Shown in pieces: positions 17,599 to 26,100 of a DNA stretch of 64,000 nucleotides (positions are counted from its first letter, which is position 1; every line of letters starts with the position of its first letter). The stretch spans positions 310,001 to 374,000 of the forward strand of contig NZ_AUAS01000005.1 in NCBI RefSeq assembly GCF_000428845.1, written 5' to 3'. The notes below the pieces were generated by a model that did not search any database, was not told the origin of the DNA, and saw nothing but the letters and a program-made list of their open reading frames with translations. The position numbers and the translations under genes are program-made. This DNA is from Dyadobacter alkalitolerans DSM 23607 (GTDB taxonomy: Bacteria; Bacteroidota; Bacteroidia; Cytophagales; Spirosomataceae).

Positions 17599-17988
17599 TT
17601 AAGAGTAGCGTTTACTTCGGCGGAGGATCGCGTTGATCTTGGCATGAACCTCCATGGGATTGAATGGCTTTAACATAAAGTCGTCGGCACCCAGGTTGAG
17701 GCACTGGATACGTTCGCTGCTTTCATCAGATCCGGAAAGGATGATCACAGGGATATCGGCATATAAATTGCTGGCTTTCGCGACCTTCAGAAACTCTTTC
17801 CCGCTCAGATTCGGCATATGCAGGTCCGCGATGATCAAATCGGCCTGATTTCCCTCTTCCAGCCACAGCATCCCTTCGGACCCGTCATTTTTAATTACAA
17901 CATTAAAGTCCTTTTTTAAAAAATGCTCCAATATCTTGGTAATACTGGGTTCGTCATCTAAAATCAAAAGATTTCTTCTACTGCTCAT
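17599..17988 (-). CDS. Single-domain response regulator (REC only)
   Basis: A 129-residue receiver domain and nothing else. It has the acidic pair in LLILDDEPS, the phosphoacceptor Asp in IIADLHMPNLSG, the Ser in VIILSGSDE and the conserved Lys in FMLKPFNP. The start chosen is the ATG at 17988 (M-S-S-R-R-N), because a longer form from 18009 adds only a poor seven-residue extension. It is fully conserved and should accept phosphate. With no output domain it must act by protein contact or as a phosphorelay shuttle. The neighbour 13 bases downstream is a sugar transferase with a degenerate receiver domain, and the HPt-ending kinase at 6120 is a candidate donor. Both links are inference. Confidence 0.9.
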   Translation of the reverse strand: MSSRRNLLILDDEPSITKILEHFLKKDFNVVIKNDGSEGMLWLEEGNQADLIIADLHMPNLSGKEFLKVAKASNLYADIPVIILSGSDESSERIQCLNLGADDFMLKPFNPMEVHAKINAILRRSKRYS

Positions 17989-18406
17989 AGGTGGGTACAA
18001 ATTATTCAAATTATCAAGGCCTGTTAAGGTGTTTTGGATTATGGCTTTCGCCTGGGATAGGGTGGTTGCCTCCTAAACCTATAAAATAATAGCTAATTAT
18101 TCCGTAGAATTAATAATAATACTCTCCATTGCAAAATCTATCCGGAAATATTATGAGGAGACCCTTATTTCTGCGCATCAAATCATAATAAAAGCATCAA
18201 ATTTTGGCGTTATCAATCGATTTTCAGAAATTATTGTAAGGGTAGATGTATGAAGGGGCGTGATGATGCTGATAGTAAAATTAAGTACTACAATCGAATT
18301 CACAAAAAATAAAGATTCTAAATTAGGAAATATCGCAAAGTAGTTCTACGATAGGCTTGTAACCGCTATATGACCACGGATTTACAAATCAAATTTGCAA
18401 TTTTAC
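17989..18406. other. AT-rich intergenic region upstream of the receiver gene
   Basis: About 418 bases without a supportable gene. It is AT-rich, with many stops on both strands, and contains only tiny frames such as one of 11 codons near 18153. No strong terminator hairpin was found after the anti-sigma gene that ends at 18407. The promoter of the leftward receiver/sugar-transferase operon must lie in its left part, but no clear TAnnTTTG was seen. Confidence 0.6.
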
Positions 18407-19438
18407 CTATTTTTTGAACTCTAACCGGAGCGTTGCAGCAGTGCTGACGGCGGAATCATTTTGTTTGGCAGGAACCCATAGCGGCCCTCCGCTGATAATG
18501 CGAATAGCCTCAGGTTGTAAATGTTTTTTCCCTCGGGCTGTAAAGTCGGTTAACGAGCCATCCGCATTTATCTTGAAACTAACGATCACTTCACCATTGC
18601 GCCGGGCGGCGCTGGTTTGCTCGTCCAGGTAAGCATTGTAGGCATCCCAGCCCATCAGCGGACGGGCCTTCGCCGGATAAATTGATTTGAATGTTGCTAC
18701 TGATGGTGCCGTTCGCAGCGTGGATGCAGTTTCGGGAACAACGTTATCGCTCTTTTTATACTTCCGCTTGTCACTCAGGCTATTAGCCGCAGGTGACATG
18801 AGCGGATCGCGGGCCGAATAGCTGAATGCCTGCCCCTCCGGCGAAGCCGATGCGGGAACGCTCACCTGATCCGAATGCTCTGCAATCCTGATTTCCTCAT
18901 TAAAACTATGTTCAACCTCAGCAACAGCAGGTTCCGGGTCTTTGACACGTCTCGGTTTGGACTCAGCCTTCGGTGCGGGTTTCGCAGCTGAAACAGCAAC
19001 CTCGGGTGTATTGGACAATGCCGGTTGAGCTTCCGGAGTGAGTGTGGTCATCGGCTTTCCCATCGGCTTTCCCACCGGCTTTTGACTGATTTCGCGGATT
19101 GTTTCTTGTTTTGGGTTTGAAACAAATACAAGCCAGCAGGCGCCCAGTGTAATGATCAGCGATGCAGCCGCGCCATAGGCCCAGAGCGGCACTGTCGTTT
19201 TGCGGCTGGCAGAAGTTCTGTTTTCTAACCTGTCGCGGAGCTCTTTGTTAATGTTGGCTAAATCGATCTGATCATTTTGCAGCAAGAGAAATCCCTCATA
19301 GGCATCCGCAAGCAAGCGATTTTCAAGCATTTCCTTTTCCAGCAAATGCCGCTCACGGGCGGACATCTCGCCGTTCTGATAGCGGCGAAAATCTTCGAAT
19401 CCTGATGTATCTGACCTATTTGCTTTCATTTTTTTCAA
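18407..19438 (-). CDS. Anti-sigma factor-like protein with C-terminal TonB-like domain
   Basis: A 343-residue protein. The N-terminal 75 cytoplasmic residues (FRRYQNGEMSARERHLLEKE) look like the sigma-binding part of Bacteroidota anti-sigma factors. One membrane helix follows (about 84-106, WAYGAAASLIITLGACWLVF). Then comes a long Pro/Ala/Lys-rich periplasmic linker that includes a short VGKPMGKPM repeat. The last 80 residues (GWDAYNAYLDEQ, NGEVIVSFKINADGSLTDF) match the TonB C-terminal fold. The gene overlaps the ECF sigma gene by 23 bases, which supports sigma/anti-sigma pairing. A TonB-like end could couple the sensor to outer-membrane receptors or simply bind peptidoglycan. The family is clear, the signal is not. 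Confidence 0.8.
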   Translation of the reverse strand: MKKMKANRSDTSGFEDFRRYQNGEMSARERHLLEKEMLENRLLADAYEGFLLLQNDQIDLANINKELRDRLENRTSASRKTTVPLWAYGAAASLIITLGACWLVFVSNPKQETIREISQKPVGKPMGKPMTTLTPEAQPALSNTPEVAVSAAKPAPKAESKPRRVKDPEPAVAEVEHSFNEEIRIAEHSDQVSVPASASPEGQAFSYSARDPLMSPAANSLSDKRKYKKSDNVVPETASTLRTAPSVATFKSIYPAKARPLMGWDAYNAYLDEQTSAARRNGEVIVSFKINADGSLTDFTARGKKHLQPEAIRIISGGPLWVPAKQNDSAVSTAATLRLEFKK

Positions 19439-20006
19439 TGCAAATTTTCAGGTTCCGCTTACCATTTTGAATATAACTCTTCACCTTGCTGGCTTCGAAA
19501 CCAGTTTCCTCACTGATTTCCCTGTAACATTTTTCTTCTATATAAAACAGCTGGATTGCCTGCCGCTGAGCGGCCGGTAATGTGCCCAGACACGTTTCCA
19601 GTGCCTCGAATTTCCTTTCCCCAAAAAGTGGCTCCTCCTGTTCATAAGAAACAAATATGGATTCAACATCCTCGCTATCAGACTGATCTGCCGTTACAAA
19701 TGTCCTTCTAGCCCGCAGCTGCATCAGACAAAAATTCCGGGATACGCTGTGAAGCCAGCTTTTGAAATGTTCGACTTCATGACTTTTTAATTCAAACAGA
19801 AGCTTTTCAAATATCTGCATAACCGCATCCTTGCTTGCATCTTCGTCCTGCAAATACTTGTAACACAATGCAAAAACCATATCCATATAAGGCTCGTAAA
19901 GCTTGCCCAATAAGCCAGCATCCCCCGAGCTGCGGTAAGCAGCGAGTTGCTGAGCTTCTGAAAGCGGTGCTACGATGTCTTTTCTGAATATCTTTAAAAA
20001 CTTCAC
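19416..20006 (-). CDS. ECF-type RNA polymerase sigma factor
   Basis: A 196-residue sigma-70 family protein of the ECF group. Region 2 is seen in YKYLQDEDASKDAVMQIFEKL (about 53-73) and region 4 in LGTLPAAQRQAIQLFYIEEK followed by the helix-turn-helix around YREISEETGFEASKVKSYI. There is no region 1.1 or 3. It should direct RNA polymerase to a small regulon, which may include its own operon. The downstream gene, overlapping by 23 bases, encodes the likely membrane anti-sigma factor. The divergent gene at 20145 encodes a von Willebrand protein that could be a target, but this is only suggested by position. Confidence 0.9.
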   Translation of the reverse strand: MKFLKIFRKDIVAPLSEAQQLAAYRSSGDAGLLGKLYEPYMDMVFALCYKYLQDEDASKDAVMQIFEKLLFELKSHEVEHFKSWLHSVSRNFCLMQLRARRTFVTADQSDSEDVESIFVSYEQEEPLFGERKFEALETCLGTLPAAQRQAIQLFYIEEKCYREISEETGFEASKVKSYIQNGKRNLKICIEKNESK

Positions 20007-20144
20007 ATGAGTCGAAAAAATAGAATGACCTCCGTTTGTTAACCCTTAGATGCAGCTTTTTTAAAATTCCATAAAAAAAACAGGAAACCTTTTATGGAAT
20101 CGTCCTGGTGCGTGCATCCAGCTGATAAACAAAATCTATTAGCC

Positions 20145-21998
20145 ATGAAAATCAAAATTTTATTGCTCCTCATTGCCGCCCTGAGTGCATTTTCAATGCT
20201 CCAGACCAGGAAGATCTCAGGAGTTGTAACGAACGAAAACGGAATACCACTGGCAGATGTCATGGTTATGGTTGAAAAAACATTGGCTCACAGCAAAACC
20301 GACTCTCTTGGACGATATGAAATTCAGGTTCCGGCTTATGCTGTTTCGCTCACGTTCGTAATGCCCGGCTATACATCCAAAAAAGTAACATTAGGGACTT
20401 CGAATGTTGTGAATGTAACCTTTGCAACGGGCAAAACGGACTTGACGGATGTTCTGACCAAAACCCGTTATCCTAAGCATAAGGTTACCGGCATTGTTGC
20501 CAATATGGAAATGAGCACGGCCACCTTTGCAGTGCCTGCCCAGCGCCACCAGCCTCTGGAAACAGAAAATTACAATCCTGTTAATGAAAACGGTTTCCAG
20601 ATTGCATCGCAAACGCCGGTGACCACATTCTCGGTTGATGTGGACAGGGCTTCATACAGTAACACACGCCGGTTCCTGAATTCGGGCCAGATGCCTCCTG
20701 CGGACGCGGTGCGGATCGAAGAAATGATCAACTATTTTGATTACGATTATGTGGGGCCATCCGGAGCTCATCCGATCGCTGTTTCGACCGAAATGACAGA
20801 GTCGCCGTGGAATCCGGGTCTTAAACTGCTGCATATTGGCTTGCAGGCGAAGCATATTCCCATGAAAGAGCTGTCTGCGTCTAACCTCGTTTTTCTTATC
20901 GATGTGTCCGGTTCCATGTCGGACCAGAACAAGCTTCCCCTTTTGAAACAAGCTTTCAAGTTACTCGTTGACCAGCTGCGGCCGCAGGATAAAGTTTCGA
21001 TTGTAGTATATGCTGGCGCGGCCGGTGAGATTTTGAAACCTACATCCGGAAGCGAGAAAAAGACCATCAAGGAAGCGCTCGACGGACTTGAAGCGGGAGG
21101 ATCAACGGCTGGCGGCGAAGGCATTGAACTCGCCTACAAACTTGCAAAAGACAACTTCTTGAAAAATGGCAATAACCGGGTTATCCTGGCAACGGATGGC
21201 GATTTTAATGTGGGCATTTCCAGTGAAGCAGCATTGCAACGCCTCATTGAAGAGAAACGCAAAGAGGGCATTTTTCTAAGCATTATGGGATTTGGAATGG
21301 GAAATTATAAAGACAGCCACATTGAAACACTGGCTGATGAGGGCAACGGAAACTACGCTTACATTGATAACATTCAGGAAGCCAGGAAAGAATTTGTGCA
21401 GGAATTTGGTGGGACGCTTTTCACCGTTGCCAAGGACGTCAAAATCCAGATTGAATTTAATCCAAGGCATGTAAAAGCTTACCGGCTGATTGGCTACGAA
21501 AATCGCGCGCTTAAAAACGAGGAGTTTCATGACGACAAAAAGGACGCAGGCGAAATGGGTTCGGGACACACGGTAACAGCATTGTATGAAATCGTCCCAG
21601 AAGGCTCTGAAAGCCAATATCTGGCTAAAAATGACCCTTTGAAATATCAGAAAACGGATGCTTCGGAGATAGGCAAAACGGATGAAATGCTAACGTTAAA
21701 GATCCGCTACAAAAAGCCTGATTCGGAAGTAAGCACACTGTTCGACCTGCCTGTCAAAAGTGGTTCCAAACCCTTTGCTTCCTGTTCTGAAAATCTCCGG
21801 TTTGCCAGTGCAGTCGCCGAGTTTGGCTTGTTAATGCGCAACTCTGAATTTAAGGGGAAGGCTGCATATAAAGATGTGATTACCCGTGCGAAAACGGCCC
21901 TTGGAAAGGATGAGGAAGGCTATCGCGCGGAATTTATCCAACTGGTAAAAACTGCGGAAGCACTGGACGCCGGGAAAGAGGTTGTCAGGCAGGATTAA
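20145..21998 (+). CDS. YfbK-like von Willebrand factor A protein with carboxypeptidase-regulatory domain
   Basis: A 617-residue exported protein. The start chosen is ATG 20145, which gives a hydrophobic signal sequence (MKIKILLLLIAALSAFSM); an upstream ATG at 20094 adds 17 polar residues. Residues 25-105 are a carboxypeptidase D regulatory-like beta-sandwich (ISGVVTNENGIPLADVMVMV). Next comes the VWA N-terminal region (NYFDYDYVGP) and a VWA domain with an intact MIDAS DVSGSMS and a later ATDGDFNVG. The C-terminus matches the DUF3520 part of YfbK. VWA domains bind metal and partner proteins; here a surface or periplasmic scaffold is likely. It is divergent from the ECF sigma gene. No enzyme activity is predicted. 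Confidence 0.88.
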   Translation: MKIKILLLLIAALSAFSMLQTRKISGVVTNENGIPLADVMVMVEKTLAHSKTDSLGRYEIQVPAYAVSLTFVMPGYTSKKVTLGTSNVVNVTFATGKTDLTDVLTKTRYPKHKVTGIVANMEMSTATFAVPAQRHQPLETENYNPVNENGFQIASQTPVTTFSVDVDRASYSNTRRFLNSGQMPPADAVRIEEMINYFDYDYVGPSGAHPIAVSTEMTESPWNPGLKLLHIGLQAKHIPMKELSASNLVFLIDVSGSMSDQNKLPLLKQAFKLLVDQLRPQDKVSIVVYAGAAGEILKPTSGSEKKTIKEALDGLEAGGSTAGGEGIELAYKLAKDNFLKNGNNRVILATDGDFNVGISSEAALQRLIEEKRKEGIFLSIMGFGMGNYKDSHIETLADEGNGNYAYIDNIQEARKEFVQEFGGTLFTVAKDVKIQIEFNPRHVKAYRLIGYENRALKNEEFHDDKKDAGEMGSGHTVTALYEIVPEGSESQYLAKNDPLKYQKTDASEIGKTDEMLTLKIRYKKPDSEVSTLFDLPVKSGSKPFASCSENLRFASAVAEFGLLMRNSEFKGKAAYKDVITRAKTALGKDEEGYRAEFIQLVKTAEALDAGKEVVRQD

Positions 21999-22004
21999 TT
22001 ATGA

Positions 22005-22033
22005 CCTTGCATCAGGCGGCGCCTAATGCAAGG
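22005..22033. terminator. Strong hairpin between convergent genes
   Basis: CCTTGCAT at 22005-22012 pairs with ATGCAAGG at 22026-22033. After one mismatch, AGGC pairs with GCCT around a GGC loop. It covers the last codons of the leftward DUF4202 gene and lies just after the rightward VWA gene. Neither side has a T-run, so it is a weak candidate for intrinsic termination and could instead protect mRNA ends. Confidence 0.4.
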
Positions 22034-22596
22034 CCTATAAGGCGCTTTCCTTCATCGCTATACTGGAGAGAAAGCGCCACGTTTCTTCCCTGATCACTCA
22101 TTTTTGCCCAGGTTTTCTGTAAAATATTAACCATTTTCTCTTCGCTCGTTTTGGCGATCAGGTCGTCGTATTGGAATTGCAGGAAAACAAGGCAAAGTGC
22201 ATTCTCTATGGTTTGCACTTCCTCATCGTCTTTGATGCGCTGCTTGCGGATGATCTGCTGCACGCGCTGGATGGTTTCATCCTCATAACCGACAGATTCC
22301 ATTATTTCTGCTGCCTTTGTGGCGTGAAACTTAGACAAATCAGTGCGCCATTTGAGATAGCCTACCCTACCCTCCGGATAACTGCTGCGTGCGATTTCCC
22401 AGCGCCCGATATGCTGTGCGCGAGATGCCAGTAACAGGCTTTCGCTCGCTTCGGGGTCAAGTTTCGTAACCCAATCATGCAATTTCAGCGCATAAAAATA
22501 TTCTGACGGATAATCAGTTCCGTCATACGTCAGATGTTCGGGGGCCTTACGGTTATAATCGTCAAAAAGCGCGAATGCTTTTTCCTGGTTTGTCAT
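22012..22596 (-). CDS. DUF4202 family protein
   Basis: A 194-residue soluble protein that I recognise as DUF4202. The family has conserved histidines and arginines; here HDWVTKLDPEASESLLLASR, QHIGRWEIARSSYPEGRVGY and KFHATKAAEIM show the usual spacing of a metal-dependent HD-like helical protein. The biochemical function of the family is unknown to me. There is no signal peptide, so it is cytoplasmic. It is followed leftward by a strong hairpin over its own stop codon, and preceded by the lipoprotein gene at 22624, which ends 27 bases before its start on the same strand. The annotation of the family is secure; the function is not. Confidence 0.85.
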   Translation of the reverse strand: MTNQEKAFALFDDYNRKAPEHLTYDGTDYPSEYFYALKLHDWVTKLDPEASESLLLASRAQHIGRWEIARSSYPEGRVGYLKWRTDLSKFHATKAAEIMESVGYEDETIQRVQQIIRKQRIKDDEEVQTIENALCLVFLQFQYDDLIAKTSEEKMVNILQKTWAKMSDQGRNVALSLQYSDEGKRLIGLALGAA

Positions 22597-22623
22597 TTAG
22601 AAATGTGTTTCAAAAGTGGGGGT

Positions 22624-23097
22624 CTACTTTACAGCTTTGAATTTTAATGAGATCCGGGTCATTCTTGGGTAATCGTAAGCGGTGCTCTGCGTTTTCATGG
22701 TAAAGAATTCATTGCTTACATCTTTCGGATCAATGGTCCATTCGCCACCCTTTGCAGCTCCATCACGGGCTCCTACTGTTAGGTTTTTATCGGTTTGCCT
22801 CCATTTCAGGATAAATGGTTTTGCATCACCCTTAAATACACCCGAAAATGTGCCGTCCTTACGAAGCTCAACCGTTTCCATATAGCGCTCGAAATCAATC
22901 CCGCCAAATTGCTTGGTCATTTTTCCGTCTTTGAAAGTAACCGCGTCATTGACGGCGATCTCATCGATTTGCCACTGCTGCACCTCCGTGAGCAATGCAG
23001 CTGCATCCGCAGGACTGTCCGCTCCGCTGTTGCAGCTGCTGAAAATGTTTAAACAAAACCCAACAAGGATTAAGAAAACGGCTTTTTTTAAATACAT
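22624..23097 (-). CDS. Small lipoprotein, function unknown
   Basis: A 157-residue lipoprotein. The start is placed at ATG 23097 because it gives a proper signal peptide (MYLKKAVFLILVGFCLNIF) and lipobox FSSC with the lipidated Cys near residue 21; a longer frame from 23136 would bury this signal. The mature part is beta-rich (VELRKDGTFSGVF, FILKWRQTDKNLTVG), which fits a lipocalin-like or copper-binding barrel, but no specific family is certain. It is probably cotranscribed with the DUF4202 gene. It begins 70 bases from the end of the TreY-MalQ gene upstream on the same strand. Confidence 0.7.
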   Translation of the reverse strand: MYLKKAVFLILVGFCLNIFSSCNSGADSPADAAALLTEVQQWQIDEIAVNDAVTFKDGKMTKQFGGIDFERYMETVELRKDGTFSGVFKGDAKPFILKWRQTDKNLTVGARDGAAKGGEWTIDPKDVSNEFFTMKTQSTAYDYPRMTRISLKFKAVK

Positions 23098-23167
23098 AGA
23101 AACACCCGGGTTGCTGTATTTCACAAATATAGCCACAACACAACATTCACAATCATTTTCCTGAGAC

Positions 23168-26100
23168 CTAGTCGCGGTTATACATGGTTGTAAGGTTCAG
23201 CAGATACTGCTGGTGCTCGTCTGTGATCTGGCCTGGTGTAAGCCGCCACGACCAGTTATTCTCGTTGGAGCCGGGAATGTTCATAATTGCCGTCTCATCC
23301 AGGCGCAGCACGTCCTGCAAAGGCAGTATGGCCGCTTTTGCCACTGAGGAATAGGTAAGGCGCGCCAATACATCACAAATGTTTTCTTCTGTCACCTCAT
23401 AGCCAACGTATTGCCCGATCAACTCTTTGATGTCATCGTCCTTCGCCGCCTTAAACCAGCCTAATGTGGTGTTGTTATCATGCGTGCCGGTATATGCATA
23501 AAAGTTAGCATTGAAATTGTGCGGAATGTGATCCGACTGCGCCATGTTTTCACCAAAAGCAAATTGCAGCACTTTCATCCCCGGCAGCTTGAATTTGTCT
23601 CGCAGCTTATAAACCTCCGGACTAATTTCTCCCAGATCCTCCGCAACAAAAGGCAAATCGCCAAGTGCCGATTCTATTTTTTTGAAAAATTCCTCATCAG
23701 GACCTAGCTTCCATTCTCCATTTACGGCTGTTTTTTCATCACCCGGAACTTCCCAATAGTCGGCAAATGCCCGGAAATGATCCAGTCGTACAATGTCAAA
23801 CATTTCAATGTTTTTGGCCAGGCGGTCCACCCACCATTTATAATCCTGTTTTTTCACCGCACCCCAGTTGAATACAGGCATTCCCCACAGCTGACCGTCA
23901 TCTGAGAACGCGTCCGGCGGCACGCCTGCAATGCCGGTGATCTTACCCTCTTCGTCCACGCAAAAAAGCTCAGGGTTGGCCCAAACATCCGCCGAATCAT
24001 AGCTTACATAGAATGGAATGTCACCCAAGAGTTTGATATCCTGTTCGTTACAGTAAGATTTCAGCTCTTTCCACTGCTTGTCAAAAATGTATTGCTGCCA
24101 TTTGATAAATTCAATTTCCTCCCGGTCAATTCCAGCCAGCGCATTAACGTCACGCTTTCTGAATTCTTCCGGCCACGTATACCAGGGCTTGCCATCGTGT
24201 TTTTGTTTGAGGGCAATATAAATGGCAAAATCTTCCAGCCACTCTTCATTTTTTCCACAAAAAGCATGAAATGCTTCCTTCGCCTCAGCAATATCCAGCG
24301 ACAGGAATTTCTCATAAGCTTTTGATAAGAAATCATGTTTTAATTTTCCCGCCTGTTCGTAATCGGCTCTGCCATTCTGCGGAAGCACGAATTCAGTCAG
24401 ACTATCCAATTCCAGAAGTCCTTCGTTAGCAAGCATTTCCGGGCTGACCAGTAAAGGATTTCCCGCACGGCTGGAAAGTGCGCTGTATGGCGAATTGGAT
24501 TGCGCTGCTTCAACCGGATTAAGAGGCAAAATCTGCCATAACTTCTGTCCGCTTTTCGCCAGAAAATCGGCGAATGCATAAGCCTCAGAACCAAGGTCTC
24601 CAATTCCGAATGGGGAAGCAAGGGAAGTAATGTGTAGCAAAACACCTGCCTTGCGCTCATTATCAGGTTTTTTTCCTTTCAAAACCGCGATAGGCAGACC
24701 ATTGAATATTTCTGCTGGGGTTAGTTTCCCTTCATAGTTGGCTTCCTTTCCGGTTAGCATTTCGGTCCAGGCGGCTTCCATATTATCCGGCAGTACAATG
24801 GAAGTATCCTTCCAGTCGAGGTCAAAAAATGCCTTTCCCTGCTCTTTGCATAGCATTGCACTGTGCAGCGGAATGGCTACGACCAGGAATTCTTTTTTAT
24901 GTTTCCGGGCAAAAGCCAAAATATGCTCTTTATAGGCACCGCGGATTTTCAGCGGCACATATTCCCCTTCTGAAAAAAGGACAGGATTGGTTTTCCTAAG
25001 ATTGTAAAGCTGGTGCGTAAGCCATAGTTTGATCTGCCCCGAATTCCTCGTTTCCCACAGCTTTTCCAGCAGTCTTTCGGTATCATAATCCTCAAAATCC
25101 TTCAACCAGGTTTTGCGGATTTCATAGTCAAACGGCCTGCGATTGTCAGGATCCACAAGACTCAAATCCCAGAGTTCGGTTCCCTGGTAAACATCCGGAA
25201 TACCCGGACATGTAAATTTCAGCAGCACCTGCGATAAGGAATTCACGATTCCTGCATCGGTAATCGTTTTTAAATACTCCTGGAAATCCTGAAAGAACTG
25301 TGACTGCGGATCGAGCAGTGCAAGCGCAAATTCCTCCGTACTTTTCTCATAGGCCTCGTTTGGCTCAGCCCAGGTTGTATCTGTTTTGGCTTCGCGAAGT
25401 GCTTTTTTTAGATAATCACCCAACCGTTCGGCAAAGTCGCTTGCATCCTCACCCGGCATTGGATAAGCCCCCACCAATGTCTGATAGATCAGATATTCGT
25501 CATTATCCGTTGGTCCATCCGCCTTTCTCAACGGCGCATTCAGTTTCCGCCATTCATTGACCTTTGCGATCCACTCTTCGGGCAGGTCGGTGAGCACATT
25601 AAGCCTTGCTCTTACATCCTCACCTCGCTTCGTATCGTGCGTGGAAGTGGTGTTCATTGATAATGGCCATTCCTTCCGGCGCACCCGCATTTTGTGATGG
25701 AAATCCTTTACCGGCATTCCAAAGCGGTCTGGAAAATCTCCCACATCATTATGTCCGATGAAGCGGTTATAAGTATACATTAATGTATCCTCTCCCCCTT
25801 TGGCCATCAGCGGCCCGGTGAACTGCATCCAGCGCTGATAAAATTCCAGCGCCTTGGCATTATAGGCTTCATCATTGTCAACCGTTCTCTTCAAAATAGC
25901 CTCATCAAGCATTTCTGCCGCGTCAGCCAGATCAGGATGACGCTCCTTAACCTCGGTCAAAACAGCCCTTACTGCTTCGGTTTCAGTCTGTGACAAAGGC
26001 ATTTCCTTACCATAATAACGGTAAATAGGGCATTGGATCAGAAATTCGCCAATGGCTGCTTTAACATTGTCCTTACCAACAGTTTCCAGTTCCTGCAAAT

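Noticed and set aside
18153..18188. Tiny frame of 11 codons in the AT-rich gap
   Set aside because: Too short and without context to support a gene or leader peptide.
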